Shown here piece by piece: positions 45,846-54,446 of a stretch of DNA of 64,000 bases. The first letter of the stretch is position 1. Each line of letters opens with the position of its first letter. A program made the position numbers and the translations under genes. Below the pieces are notes generated by a model, which searched no databases, was not told the DNA's origin, and saw nothing but the letters and a program-made list of their open reading frames with translations. Origin of the DNA: Lysinibacillus sphaericus OT4b.31 (GTDB lineage Bacteria > Bacillota > Bacilli > Bacillales_A > Planococcaceae); assembly GCF_000392615.1 (NCBI RefSeq), contig NZ_KB933398.1:2593657-2657656 (forward strand), written 5' to 3'.

Positions 45846-46574
45846 TTTAATATTTTCTTTTTGCGCCTTAAGTAGTTCAGGAATTGTTACGAATTTATAT
45901 CCTTTCTTTTCAAGTTCTGGCAATATTTTCTCCATGGCTTTTACAGTTTGTTGACGATTTCCACCACCGTCATGAAAAAGAACTACATTCCCTTCTTTAA
46001 CACCCCTTAACACAGTATCAACAATTTTATTAACACCAGGATTTTTCCAATCCAAAGTATCGAGATGCCAAGACCACATCACTACTTTATATCCCTCTTT
46101 TACAACGGCAGATATCATCGCATCCGTATATTGCCCTTCTACAGGCCTGAATAAAATGGGTGAATACCCGCTAATACTATAAATTGTTTCATGAGTCTGT
46201 TTTATTTCTTTCATTAAATTAGGCACGTTCGTTTTTAATGGATGTGTATAGGTATGATTCGCTATTTCGTGCCCTTCTTCATACATGCGTAAAACTACCT
46301 CAGGGTTTTTTTCTGCATTTTGACCCACAACAAAAAATGTTGCTTTTGCATCGTATTGGGCTAATAAATCTAAAATCTCAGATGTGTACTTTTTATGAGG
46401 ACCATCATCAAAAGTCAAGGCGACAATTTTTTCTTTGGTTTGTATTTCCCACACAATTTGTCCTGCCTCTTCATAATACTTTCTTCCTTTATCTGCTGAT
46501 GAGCTTTCGTTTACATAAAATACGGAAACAACTAAAATACATATAGGTATTAAAAATAGATAAAATTTCTTCAA
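45843..46574 (-). CDS. Polysaccharide deacetylase (NodB domain)
   Basis: 243 residues. An N-terminal signal or anchor helix (FYLFLIPICILVVSVFYV) is followed by a NodB domain: VALTFDDGPHKKYT with the catalytic and metal Asp pair, HEIANHTYTHP with the two metal histidines, FRPVEGQ and VLFHDGGGNR. It would deacetylate N-acetylglucosamine or N-acetylmuramic acid in the wall, outside the membrane. The arginine in LFRPVEG and the DGGGN motif are as in bacilli of the PdaA/YlxY type. TTG 46574 follows GGGAGGTGG; the longer frame starts within that site. Confidence 0.9.
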   Translation of the reverse strand: MKKFYLFLIPICILVVSVFYVNESSSADKGRKYYEEAGQIVWEIQTKEKIVALTFDDGPHKKYTSEILDLLAQYDAKATFFVVGQNAEKNPEVVLRMYEEGHEIANHTYTHPLKTNVPNLMKEIKQTHETIYSISGYSPILFRPVEGQYTDAMISAVVKEGYKVVMWSWHLDTLDWKNPGVNKIVDTVLRGVKEGNVVLFHDGGGNRQQTVKAMEKILPELEKKGYKFVTIPELLKAQKENIK

Positions 46575-47164
46575 ATTTCCACCTCCCAAAGCGTTTTGTT
46601 AGTTCTTATTATTGGTTGATTTATCTTAAAAATGCTTTATTTATTAACAGGAATGCATGTATATTTTCTAGGAACAAAAGACTAATTACTGCTGTGAAGT
46701 GAACCTTTATATTTTCATCAAATCGTTTTTCTGCAGTGGCCTTTTCTTCAATTCGTATGATGATTTGATGCATCAATATCATCGTTCTTTACCACAATGT
46801 CCAAAGGCTCTCTTTCCATTCACATATAATTCATTAGAGGTAGCAAGCAGCAAAATAAAACCGCACAGGCTGTGAGCTATCTCGAATTGCTGAAATCTAA
46901 CAGCTATTTCCCTCTAAAAATTTAGACAACTCACTTTTACATTGTGGTAGAGCTACCAAAAGCAAATGGTATTTAATTTATAGCTACATATTGAACACCC
47001 TAGACGCTATCTTCGTCTGCTTTTACGATGTTCGCCATTAGGAAATACCATACGGCTACATGCTTCGATAAAAATAAACGGAGCAATGAAGCATTTTCTC
47101 TAAATTCTTAATTTCATATAAATGTTGACAAAAATTCCACATCCATCTGTGCTAAAATCAACTT
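46575..47164. other. Decayed intergenic sequence
   Basis: No supported gene. Short protein-like stretches are present without starts, such as SKQQNKTAQAVSYLELLKSN on the plus strand near 46850-46900 and MHQIIIRIEEKATAEKRFDE on the minus strand near 46700-46770; neither is recognised. ATGCTTC/GAAGCAT near 47060-47095 forms a weak hairpin. Confidence 0.4.
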
Positions 47165-47275
47165 GTACATTGTTCCTATTGCTTTATCGCTGCAACCGAT
47201 GAAGCAGTAACTTTTATTATCTCCATTCTCCTGTAACAACAAATGTAATATCATTTGTTGTTACATTTTGCTTTT
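47165..47275 (+). ncRNA. Candidate small RNA 3
   Basis: An extended -10, TGCTAAAAT (47150-47158), is followed about 75 bases later by a perfect 14-base-pair hairpin, TGTAACAACAAATG (47232-47245) with CATTTGTTGTTACA (47252-47265), and a TTTTGCTTTTATTTTT tract. No start codon with a ribosome site lies between. TTGACA at 47125 is 22 bases from the -10, too far to count. It differs in body sequence from candidates 1 and 2. Confidence 0.4.
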
Positions 47276-47359
47276 ATTTTTATGCATGCTTCTTTTACGA
47301 CCTTCGCCAATATTCCGTTTTTAAGAGGTGCTTAACATGTATCCTATAGCAGATTACGT

Positions 47360-47548
47360 TTATGCAAATTTTTCTACTTGATACAACGAATTATGTAGAT
47401 CCTTATCAATTGTTTCACCATTTGATTTAGTAGCTAAATGTGCTAAGTGCTTGTTTAAGTAAAAAGAAAAACACCACTTATCAAAAGTAGTGTCGCTAAT
47501 TTTATTCACTTGAAGCTTTTCATCACTCGAAACTTTTATTGAAACCAA
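47360..47548 (-). CDS. Doubtful small hypothetical protein
   Basis: 62 codons from a TTG: IKVSSDEKLQVNKISDTTFD then KWCFSFYLNKHLAHLATKSN. The composition is protein-like, but there is no Shine-Dalgarno sequence, so it may be a remnant of a longer gene. The family is not recognised. Confidence 0.25.
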   Translation of the reverse strand: MVSIKVSSDEKLQVNKISDTTFDKWCFSFYLNKHLAHLATKSNGETIDKDLHNSLYQVEKFA

Positions 47549-47631
47549 ATTCTTTTAATTACTTCTCAAGGAAATTTGGAGAAGACTTAACTTTTGTTAA
47601 GTGAATAGCCCTATTGTTCACTTTATCTTTT

Positions 47632-47805
47632 TCATTTATCGCGTGTTGAGGAATTGTTTTCGTTGCGTCGTTTCTCTTTAGTTGCATTCTGAATCTGTTC
47701 ATTTGTTAGATCATTTTCTTCTCGCACATCTAAATCGTCAGGACTTAAATCTGTCCCATATTCTTCCCTGTCCAATTCACTGTTGTTTCGCTTTTCTTTT
47801 GTCAA
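47632..47805 (-). CDS. Small acidic hydrophilic protein
   Basis: 57 residues, almost wholly charged or polar: TKEKRNNSELDREEYGTDLS, then PDDLDVREENDLTNEQIQNA and KEKRRNENNSSTRDK. TTG 47805 is preceded by GGAGGTGATAAA, an excellent ribosome site, which is what makes the gene credible. Probably unstructured. Size and composition recall small sporulation or stress proteins of bacilli, but the family is not recognised. Confidence 0.6.
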   Translation of the reverse strand: MTKEKRNNSELDREEYGTDLSPDDLDVREENDLTNEQIQNATKEKRRNENNSSTRDK

Positions 47806-48390
47806 ATTTATCACCTCCAATTAATAAATTGTCCCTTTTGGCTTGGTTTATACTCTTGTATTGCCTACATGCAACAGATCCCTCGAATTTGTAGTATGAT
47901 TCACCTATAAAAGCTAACGAAAAGTATGGTGCCAAAAATGATAGAGACAAAGCTGATTTGAGGAATGCTGATGGATAAAATCGCAAGACGAGGTTGTACG
48001 TAAGAAGTATGACATACAAAAATTATGGCTATCTAATGCCGTTTTCAAAGCAAAATAAAAAGCACTCCATACGGGAATGCTTGTAAAACTTATTAATTAT
48101 TTAGTCCTCCTCCCAAAACGAGTCATCGTTTCGAAAAGCTTCTTCAACTTTTGATTTCAATTTATTTTATTTAGCTTATCTAAAATTTCAAATAGATACT
48201 TTAATTTTAGCTCAAAAAATAAGATGATCTATTTCTAGAATAAAAAAGCCTTACCGTACTAGAGATAAGGCCCGTCTATGGCGGTAAAATATTTGATTGT
48301 GGATTGCTCTTGTTCTCACAAAATAGAGCTAGACACGATAGGAAAGTATTTGTTTAAATTACTAAGTACCCCACATTCTCATATAAAAAA
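47806..48390. other. Intergenic region with hairpins, no gene seen
   Basis: A hairpin AAGCACTCC/GGGAATGCTT lies at 48058-48082. A minus-strand terminator GCCTTATC/GGTAAGGC with TTTTTT lies at 48243-48271, probably ending the metalloprotease-like lipoprotein transcript. A short plus-strand stretch near 47910-47980 reads KANEKYGAKNDRDKADLRNA without a start and may be a gene remnant. Confidence 0.45.
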
Positions 48391-49272
48391 TTATTCCTTT
48401 GTAAAAAATTTTGGATCGATTTTATCAATAAATAAAGAAGAATTATAAAAATATCCCATTTTATTTTTGTCTTCATATGTTAACGTTTCACCATTTTTAA
48501 TAAAAACTACCCAATCATTTTCTATCTCACTAATATTTTTTTCGTATATTTCCTCTATTTTTTTAGCCAAGTCCTCTTCGTTGTATAGCTGTTCAAACTT
48601 TTCTAATCCATACGTGTCAATTAAATAAGTAATAAAAGAAGCTGAATGCGTATAGCTCATCCATTGAAGGATGTACTCTTCTTGATTTGTAAGTGCTGGG
48701 CGAAAATAGGAATCATCTTGATTCGGATCTATCAACTTGCTAATTGGTATTAATTTGTTTGAATCGATAAAATACTTCATCACCTTATGGGAATATGATT
48801 GTTGTTTTCCATACTTATCTTCCATATAAGAAGCAAAACCCTCTTGCGTAAAATAGCCACTGCTTGCATCAAAATTGTTGCCATAACCAAGTAAGGAATG
48901 TGTCAGTTCATGGACAAGTGGATATTGATTTTCCTGAATGCCATATAGTTTGAGTTCCGATCTCAAACCCCATGAATGTTCATTTCCTACATTGAGATAT
49001 ACATTTATCCTCTCGGATGGAACATATCCAGTATGTATTGAATTCTGAATTTTATCATAGGCATTAAGGAGTTCGTCTTTTATTGATTCTACTTTTTCTT
49101 GTGGAACCTTTATTTCATTAAAAATCTCAAAGGTTATTTTTCCATCTGCTGTAACAACAATATTTTCATCATCTTTTTCTTCTTGTTCTTTTTCTTTAGG
49201 AACAACTGTATCCTGAGTACAGGCTGTTAGTAAGAATATAGATATAAGGAAGAAGCCTCTAAACTTAAACAT
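48391..49272 (-). CDS. Lipoprotein with gluzincin-type metalloprotease motif
   Basis: 293 residues. A lipoprotein signal peptide ends in LLTAC (Cys18). An acidic linker follows, then a domain with VHELTHSLLG near residue 121, the HExxH zinc site, and FTQEGFASYMEDKYG about 23 residues later, which supplies the third ligand Glu as in gluzincins. It would be a surface-anchored zinc peptidase; the substrate is unknown. GGAGGTAAAA precedes the ATG. It is co-directional with, but about 2 kb from, the cytolysin gene and outside the integrase-flanked segment. Confidence 0.8.
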   Translation of the reverse strand: MFKFRGFFLISIFLLTACTQDTVVPKEKEQEEKDDENIVVTADGKITFEIFNEIKVPQEKVESIKDELLNAYDKIQNSIHTGYVPSERINVYLNVGNEHSWGLRSELKLYGIQENQYPLVHELTHSLLGYGNNFDASSGYFTQEGFASYMEDKYGKQQSYSHKVMKYFIDSNKLIPISKLIDPNQDDSYFRPALTNQEEYILQWMSYTHSASFITYLIDTYGLEKFEQLYNEEDLAKKIEEIYEKNISEIENDWVVFIKNGETLTYEDKNKMGYFYNSSLFIDKIDPKFFTKE

Positions 49273-49645
49273 TTTTACCTCCTGAAAAATAAGTATTTTC
49301 CAATTATACGAACTATAAATCCAAAAGTTTCATTTTTTAAGGATAAAAGGAAAATAATAAGGAACAAAAGTTTAATCAAACAAATAAAAGCAGGGTGGTT
49401 GGAATTCCCCTGCTTATTTACTATTGTAATGAAAAAGAATTGTGTTTTAGTGTTATAGTGCATTTCCGTATTCAGCTGTGGATGCAGCAACAGTCAATGA
49501 ATCTAATTCATCCTTCATTCTCTTATATTTACACATGTTGTCATAATACTTCTTGATTGCCTTGTCCAAATGAATAACGATTTAATTGTGTTTGCCCTTG
49601 TTTGCCAATTAGGTTTGCCCTCCTAAGTTGTGCTATAATGCTGTT
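49273..49645. other. Intergenic region with an orphan hairpin
   Basis: AATAAAAGCAGGG (49383-49395) pairs with CCCCTGCTTATTT (49407-49419), a terminator-like hairpin with no gene before it in either direction. Otherwise the region contains the lipoprotein promoter and the promoter of candidate small RNA 2. Confidence 0.5.
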
Positions 49646-49715
49646 GAGTGCAACATTAAAGGGCATGAACCAATTCAGGCTGTAGCTTATGAGAACGCTG
49701 CGGCTTTTTATTTTT
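49646..49715 (+). ncRNA. Candidate small RNA 2
   Basis: An extended -10 promoter TGCTATAAT (49631-49639) is followed about 40 bases after the expected start by GCTGTAGC (49679-49686) pairing, with G-U pairs, with GCTGCGGC (49697-49704), then TTTTTATTTTTTTG. TATAATGCTGTT, AAAGGG and GCTGTAGC occur in the same order as in candidate 1 at 45778. It may be an independent small RNA or an attenuated leader for the gene at 49896. Confidence 0.5.
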
Positions 49716-49803
49716 TTGTTATATTCTCATAAAAAGATATAAGGTAATTGTGGAAATCTAGGTATAAAACGAAGGAATGATGTTATGAATCAATTCATCC
49801 TGT

Positions 49804-49890
49804 ATATCAGCTCAATACCAAGCTTGTAGGGAGTGCTGTGTAATCCCTTGTCTCTCCCTGCAAGCTTGGGTTTCTCAAGGGAGCTGATAT
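49804..49890 (+). promoter_or_regulatory. Nested hairpin leader covering the ribosome site
   Basis: ATATCAGCTC (49804-49813) pairs perfectly with GAGCTGATAT (49881-49890). Inside, CCAAGCTTGTAGGGAG (49818-49833) pairs, with one G-U, with CTCCCTGCAAGCTTGG (49854-49869). The right outer arm overlaps the Shine-Dalgarno sequence AAGGGAG of the next gene, six bases before its ATG at 49896. A long folded 5' leader that can hide the ribosome site suggests translational control by a ligand, protein or temperature. Confidence 0.65.
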
Positions 49891-49895
49891 TTTAT

Positions 49896-50234
49896 ATGAA
49901 AAACCGTTCAAAAGCCTATATTCGTCATCAGAGAGAGCGAACTATTCGAAAAAAATGGGGCATTTTAAAAAATGTATTTTTACGAGAAGACGAATACATG
50001 CCGATACGCGGTACGTTAAGTAAAGGAAAAATTCATTGTTCGTGTAGAATGTGTCGATACGAGCAGTATCACGCAATTCCTAAAGCTAAACATAAAGCTA
50101 AATTAAAAGCTATGGAACAGGAAATAGACGATTATGTCTATTTCCTCTTTTTTATTCTCAACGAACCACTTTCTCTTTACCTAACACCCCACCAGTTCTT
50201 GGCTCAATCCTGCCTGTCATCTCCCAACCCATAG
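49896..50234 (+). CDS. Small basic protein with CSCRMC motif
   Basis: 112 codons. The first 75 residues are strongly basic (KNRSKAYIRHQRERTIRKKW, then IRGTLSKGKIHCSCRMCRYE), a pattern I know from short, widespread Bacillus proteins of unknown function with a CxCxxC motif that could bind zinc or RNA. The last 35 residues (YFLFFILNEPLSLYL onward) read through a terminator-like hairpin at 50127-50155 and look foreign, so the original stop may be lost. ATG 49896 follows AAGGGAG in a folded leader; the longer frame from 49833 runs through that leader. Confidence 0.6.
   Translation: MKNRSKAYIRHQRERTIRKKWGILKNVFLREDEYMPIRGTLSKGKIHCSCRMCRYEQYHAIPKAKHKAKLKAMEQEIDDYVYFLFFILNEPLSLYLTPHQFLAQSCLSSPNP
50127..50155 (+). 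terminator. Terminator-like hairpin inside the 3' end of the frame
   Basis: AGGAAATAGAC and GTCTATTTCCT form a perfect 11-base-pair stem with a six-base loop followed by CTTTTTTATT. It lies within the last third of the small basic protein frame. Confidence 0.7.
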
Positions 50235-50394
50235 CAATCAATACCACGCTAACCTTGCTTACATTAATCCTGCGAGTTTTTTTGAATCGGTAACCCTAAG
50301 TTCCAAAGCGTGATGAACGTCTCAATCTGATGTTTTGTAAAATCGAACTTAACCGTGTCATGTGCATCGCCAGTAAACAGAATACATCGTCTCG

Positions 50395-50797
50395 CTACTG
50401 TTGTGCCCATTCGATTGTCACCGCTGCTCTCAGATTATCTGAATAAAACTTACAAGCAACCACCTCTGTTGAGTTATCGTCCTGACATAAAACCTTGCTT
50501 AGACCGTCCTTGATGCCTTTTGCTAGATTGTCGATGTTCGGTATTGGTTGTAAATCGTAACGTGCCTTCAACAGCTTGCTGATGCACCTTTTAAAATGAT
50601 TTATGTACATTGATGCTCACCTGATTTCTTCGGTAATAAGTTCATCTGGTGCACTTGTGAAACTTCTAATCTCACGAATAATTTGTCGTCTTTTAATTCT
50701 TTTGGTACGAATGAGCAATTCCGCGTTATTCGTGATCTTTGTTGCGCCATCATCCCACCTGGACCTGGTATGGTATTTCAAATGTAAGTACGTTCAT
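50395..50797 (-). pseudogene. Decayed RusA-like phage resolvase region
   Basis: The 3' part (50610-50395) reads IPNIDNLAKGIKDGLSKVLC then QDDNSTEVVACKFYSDNLRA, the conserved PDxDNLxKxxxDxL..DD core of RusA Holliday-junction resolvases. The 5' part (from ATG 50797) begins MNVLTFEIPYQVQVG and stops, and a third frame between reads DGATKITNNAELLIRTKRIK. The gene is thus broken by several shifts and possibly fused with a second phage gene. It marks old prophage DNA. The parts of 50235-50930 outside it show no gene. Confidence 0.6.
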
Positions 50798-50937
50798 GTC
50801 TGCCTTTCTTTTAGCAAAAAGAGAACTATATTAGTATTATTAAGATAAAAATGTAAATGGAGTGAAAAAATGTACACAACCAACCGTTCGTTCTTTATAG
50901 TAGCCTTTACTTAGATTTTAGTCAGACAAAACCGCCT

Positions 50938-51129
50938 CAAAAAAATGCATTGAAAACAAAGCATGAAATTGAACGGTTTTCTGCTCATATTCTAAGGCAG
51001 GACACTTATATGAGTATTTTAATTGCGGAGGGTGCAACAGTAGCAAAAATTATTGGGGATACACCAGAAATATTCATTCACTTGCCCGATGAAGAATTAC
51101 AAGCAACCAAGATTTTATCATCATTGTAA
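50938..51129 (+). pseudogene. Tyrosine integrase remnant, decayed copy
   Basis: The frame reads NALKTKHEIERFSAHILRQD, then TYMSILIAEGATVAKIIGDT and DEELQATKILSSL before a stop. It is clearly homologous at DNA level to the integrase fragment at 56741-57139. The box II HxLRH is changed to HILRQ and the segment with the catalytic Tyr (KAYAHS) is replaced by a deletion, so it is dead. The shared sequence continues past the stop into TTTGAGTGCTT.TCAAAC and a GGTGCAAA/TTTGCACC hairpin at 51155-51180. Confidence 0.85.
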
Positions 51130-51378
51130 ATTTGAGTGCTTTTCAAACAAAAAAGCGAGGTGCAAAGTATATTTGCACCCCTCAAACCTTGATATATCAG
51201 TATTTGTATATCTATTATGTTCATAAATGTGATGTGAATCATTAAGGTTCAAGAATTTTAAGAAATGTTATTAATTAAACACAACATCCAATAAAGCTTC
51301 TTCTCTTTTCATTATTTCATACAAGAATATCTGTTTGCATTCGTATGCCTTTGAAAAAGTGCCTCTCATGACTAATAC

Positions 51379-52911
51379 CTAATTAATAATACCTGTTGGG
51401 TATAATGTAGTTCCTCCAATTGAAACTTTTATTTCATTAGATAATGGAACATTGTGTTCATCAATAATTGTTCTCCACCAATCCCATGCAAGACCTGTAC
51501 ATTCTCTTGCATAAATTCTTATATTTTTTGAATTAGGCGGGAGTGGTATTACTGTAGAGAAATGAGCTGTTTTGTCTTTCCAGTTTCCATCCCAAGTTTT
51601 ATGGGTTAGTACTTCTTTTCCATTTTCATCATATGAAAATTCATCCCAGGCTACTTCAAATTGAGCAACATATGCACCATAATGATCAAGGATGATGCTA
51701 CCTTTAGAATATTCTGTAGATGTCGTCTCGATATAATCTGTACTGTTATGAACAGCGGCAATTGAATTATCCTTTAAGAAAACACTTGTATAGGATATTG
51801 GGTATGCTGGATTTTTAAGACTAAATTCTGCATTATCTTTAATTATGTTTCTAATATCATTAAAGTCTTTTGAGACAACCTGGTTATGCTGTTGTGAATC
51901 TCCGCCTAATACTACAGCAGTAAAGGAACTTTCTTCAAAAATATCTTTGTACTGTGCACTAGTTTCTACATTGGTATTAACATTATTCAGTAAGGCTTTA
52001 AAAGCAGCTTGTACATCCTTGCTCTTAGAACTTGTTTCTAATTTCACATAAATTGTTCTGCCATAAGCTACATTTGACACCATAACTGGAGGGGCCTCAT
52101 TACTTACCCCTTTACGGGTTAACTCTTCAAAAAGAACGCTATCATCAAAAAGTTCTGATGGATTGTTAGGTAGTTCTGCACTTACGGTATAAAATATTTG
52201 TTTATATGCCGCAACCATCACTTTTTTCTCTCCATTTGCAATCGCATTAAAGTCAATTCCCAGTGAATTGTCAAGAACTTTGGCGTTAACATTCAGAGTG
52301 CTTGCTATTTGAGATTTGCTATATACCATAGATTCTGAATATTGTAGTCTTGCAGGTAAAGTATGGCTTGTTGAATATTTTTCACTCCAAGTAGATATTA
52401 ACTCATCTACTGCCCCAGACACATTACCATATGTTGGATTATCTACAGTCATAGTATTTTCTCTTTTCATGCCAGGTAAATCTATGCTAATATTTAGCGG
52501 TTTTCTTTTGGCCACCAATAAACTAGGTTGATTGTCTGCAAAAGCTTTGTTTGCAAGTTGTAAGGCTCCTGGATAGGCACGATTCGCAATAGAATCGATA
52601 ATTGAAATATCCACCGGTGAAGTTGTAAGTGATTTTTTGTTACGTTCAACCACTATAAATTTATTATTTGAGTTTATTCCTTCTTTTGGAACAAAACTAT
52701 CAATTTTATCACCATTCACTGCTAAAACTTCGCTACTATTATAGTTCAAGTTTGCTATACCAGTATCAATGTCATTAGATTTGCTCGTTTCACTAGGCAA
52801 ATTAGTATCAAGTGGTTCAGCAAAGGAAATAATCGGATAAGTTATAATACATAAACTAACAGATAAACATACTAGAAATTTTATTACTTTAAAATAATTT
52901 TGAATCCTCAA
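51379..52911 (-). CDS. Cholesterol-dependent cytolysin (sphaericolysin-like)
   Basis: A 510-residue secreted pore-forming toxin. The signal peptide ([26 protein letters not shown]) is followed by the CDC fold. The C-terminal undecapeptide is [11 protein letters not shown], against the canonical ECTGLAWEWWR, and the cholesterol-recognition Thr-Leu pair is in [10 protein letters not shown]. These monomers bind cholesterol-containing membranes and assemble large ring pores. Sphaericolysin, alveolysin and cereolysin are close relatives. TTG 52911 is eight bases after AAGGAG; GTG 52920 is too near it. It lies in the segment flanked by integrase remnants. Confidence 0.95.
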   Translation of the reverse strand: MRIQNYFKVIKFLVCLSVSLCIITYPIISFAEPLDTNLPSETSKSNDIDTGIANLNYNSSEVLAVNGDKIDSFVPKEGINSNNKFIVVERNKKSLTTSPVDISIIDSIANRAYPGALQLANKAFADNQPSLLVAKRKPLNISIDLPGMKRENTMTVDNPTYGNVSGAVDELISTWSEKYSTSHTLPARLQYSESMVYSKSQIASTLNVNAKVLDNSLGIDFNAIANGEKKVMVAAYKQIFYTVSAELPNNPSELFDDSVLFEELTRKGVSNEAPPVMVSNVAYGRTIYVKLETSSKSKDVQAAFKALLNNVNTNVETSAQYKDIFEESSFTAVVLGGDSQQHNQVVSKDFNDIRNIIKDNAEFSLKNPAYPISYTSVFLKDNSIAAVHNSTDYIETTSTEYSKGSIILDHYGAYVAQFEVAWDEFSYDENGKEVLTHKTWDGNWKDKTAHFSTVIPLPPNSKNIRIYARECTGLAWDWWRTIIDEHNVPLSNEIKVSIGGTTLYPTGIIN

Positions 52912-53209
52912 AAAAACCACTCCTTTTTTAGGAAATTATACCACAGAAACATTTGGTTTAAATACAGTAGTTTAGTTGTGTATTTGATTTGTTTCAGAGT
53001 AGATAAATGGTAAAAATGACACACTTTAATTACTCTAGTCATAAATGATCCTTCTGGGAAAGGATATCCACGTCCTTCCCCTTCCAACCATAATGTGGAG
53101 TGATTCCACTTTACCATTCTGGTATATTCACTTATCTCTTACGTTTCTTACCCTTACCTTTACCACATTAATTAGGTTTAGGAAAAAGAGAACCTAATAT
53201 AATAAAAAC
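52912..53209. other. Cytolysin promoter region
   Basis: AT-rich sequence between the lipoprotein stop and the cytolysin start. No PlcR-type TATGNANNNNTNCATA box was found. No coding frame is supported. Confidence 0.4.
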
Positions 53210-53842
53210 TTAATTATTGTCATCCAAATCATCTGGATAAACAATTGTGTTAATTACTTCTCCATTTGATTCATCTTTAAAAATTACTGTAACTTTAAAT
53301 TTTTCAGGATCAACACCACTGAAAAGTTGATAATACATACCTGTAATAGCAAGCCCAAATGATGCCATTGCGTCAAAACTATTTTCAAACTCCTCTTTAT
53401 TTACCATTAATGTGAATTCAGAAAAAGATTTGTTGTAAGTCACATCTTTTATAGAAGTTGGGTTATCGGTGCTAGTTTTAATTTCTTCTACAGTTTCTAA
53501 AATACCGGTTTCCAGCTCTTTTATCATTTCTTTATGCTTTGATTTAGTCATTTTATAAGTCACAGAACCATCATCGTTCTTGACGGCTTCTTTGATACCT
53601 TCTTTTTTTGCCTCAGCAATCGCTGAATCAATGTCCTGGCCCTCAAAAAACGAAGCTGGTATTGTTACATCAACATTTAATAGTCCTTTGTCAACTTTAA
53701 ATGATTCATCCTGAGATGTTTCTTCACTTGCATTTTCAGCACTTTCTTTTTTCTTACTACTATCCTTCTCTTGATCTTGACTACATGCTACTAAAACAAT
53801 GCCTAGTAGAATTACTAATGGTAATACAAACAATTTTTTCAT
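53210..53842 (-). CDS. Secreted lipoprotein of unknown function
   Basis: 210 residues. The signal peptide KKLFVLPLVILLGIVLVAC has the lipobox LVAC at Cys20. A Ser/Glu/Lys-rich linker of about 35 residues is followed by one globular domain (LLNVDVTIPASFFEGQDIDS, then YNKSFSEFTLMVNKEEFENS). ATG 53842 follows GGAGGG. The family is not recognised. It lies between the two toxin genes in the same direction, so it may be co-transferred or have an accessory role. Confidence 0.75.
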   Translation of the reverse strand: MKKLFVLPLVILLGIVLVACSQDQEKDSSKKKESAENASEETSQDESFKVDKGLLNVDVTIPASFFEGQDIDSAIAEAKKEGIKEAVKNDDGSVTYKMTKSKHKEMIKELETGILETVEEIKTSTDNPTSIKDVTYNKSFSEFTLMVNKEEFENSFDAMASFGLAITGMYYQLFSGVDPEKFKVTVIFKDESNGEVINTIVYPDDLDDNN

Positions 53843-53913
53843 AGTATAATATCCCTCCTCCATAAATATACATAAAAGGATGGGTTTTTACTATATCTTT
53901 TATGAAAATACTA

Positions 53914-54210
53914 GAGAAATATTCCTAACATGTCGAACTTTGGCGATAGGAAATATGAGATAAATGACTTACTTCCTTTCCCTTTACTACCACGTTTTGC
54001 TTCTTTCTCTGCCTTTTCATTCTTAGGCAAACTATCGAATTCGAACAGCCATTTATGAAGTTTGTGTAAGCAGGAATATGCCACATTTGCTTCATAGTCA
54101 GCGTCCTCGATTAGTTTTTTGCTTCTTCTACTGCGTCATCCACACCTGCATGAACCTTCTCGTTCCTGCTTCAATTCGTTTTGCGCTAAAAAAGCTGTTA
54201 AATCAGTCAT
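53914..54210 (-). pseudogene. Decayed phage-type gene
   Basis: GGTGATTATAT precedes ATG 54210 and MTDLTAFLAQNELKQERE, then shifts to KVHAGVDDAVEEAKN and again to KLIEDADYEANVAYSCLHKL and SLPKNEKAEKEAKRGSKGKG. At least two frameshifts separate these pieces. The start resembles small phage structural proteins, but I cannot name the family. Confidence 0.5.
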
Positions 54211-54258
54211 ATATAATCACCTTGTCCTTTTCTTTTTTGAATTAAAAAGAGACTAGAT

Positions 54259-54378
54259 TTATCTAGTCTCAAAAGCTTTTTCTATATCCCTTCCGCTAAT
54301 AAACATACGTCTGTATAATTTTCCATATGATAAACCTAATTCCTTTGCCCATTCACCCAATAGCTTTCGTTGCCCTTA
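54259..54378 (-). pseudogene. Homing-endonuclease-like C-terminal remnant
   Basis: A short open frame without a start reads RKLLGEWAKELGLSYGKLYR then RMFISGRDIEKAFETR. This is the pattern of the DNA-binding tail (KTLxEWAxELGxSxxTLYxRL..GWSxEKAF) found at the C-terminus of phage HNH endonucleases and related AP2-type proteins. A perfect hairpin GAGACTAGA/TCTAGTCTC (54247-54268) overlaps its stop. It supports phage ancestry of the toxin segment. Confidence 0.6.
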
Positions 54379-54446
54379 GTGAATCGGCTTCCAGTTGTGC
54401 TGACATACCACAATTCCAGAACTTGAGGAACGATTATTTTATAAAT

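Noticed and set aside
47125..47158. Full sigma-A promoter using TTGACA at 47125
   Set aside because: The spacing to TAAAAT is 22 bases, too long; only the extended -10 is credible.
49275..49490. 71-codon minus-strand frame
   Set aside because: It spans an orphan terminator hairpin and lacks a ribosome site.
52912..53209. PlcR box before the cytolysin gene
   Set aside because: No TATGNANNNNTNCATA match was found by eye, so PlcR-type control is not supported.
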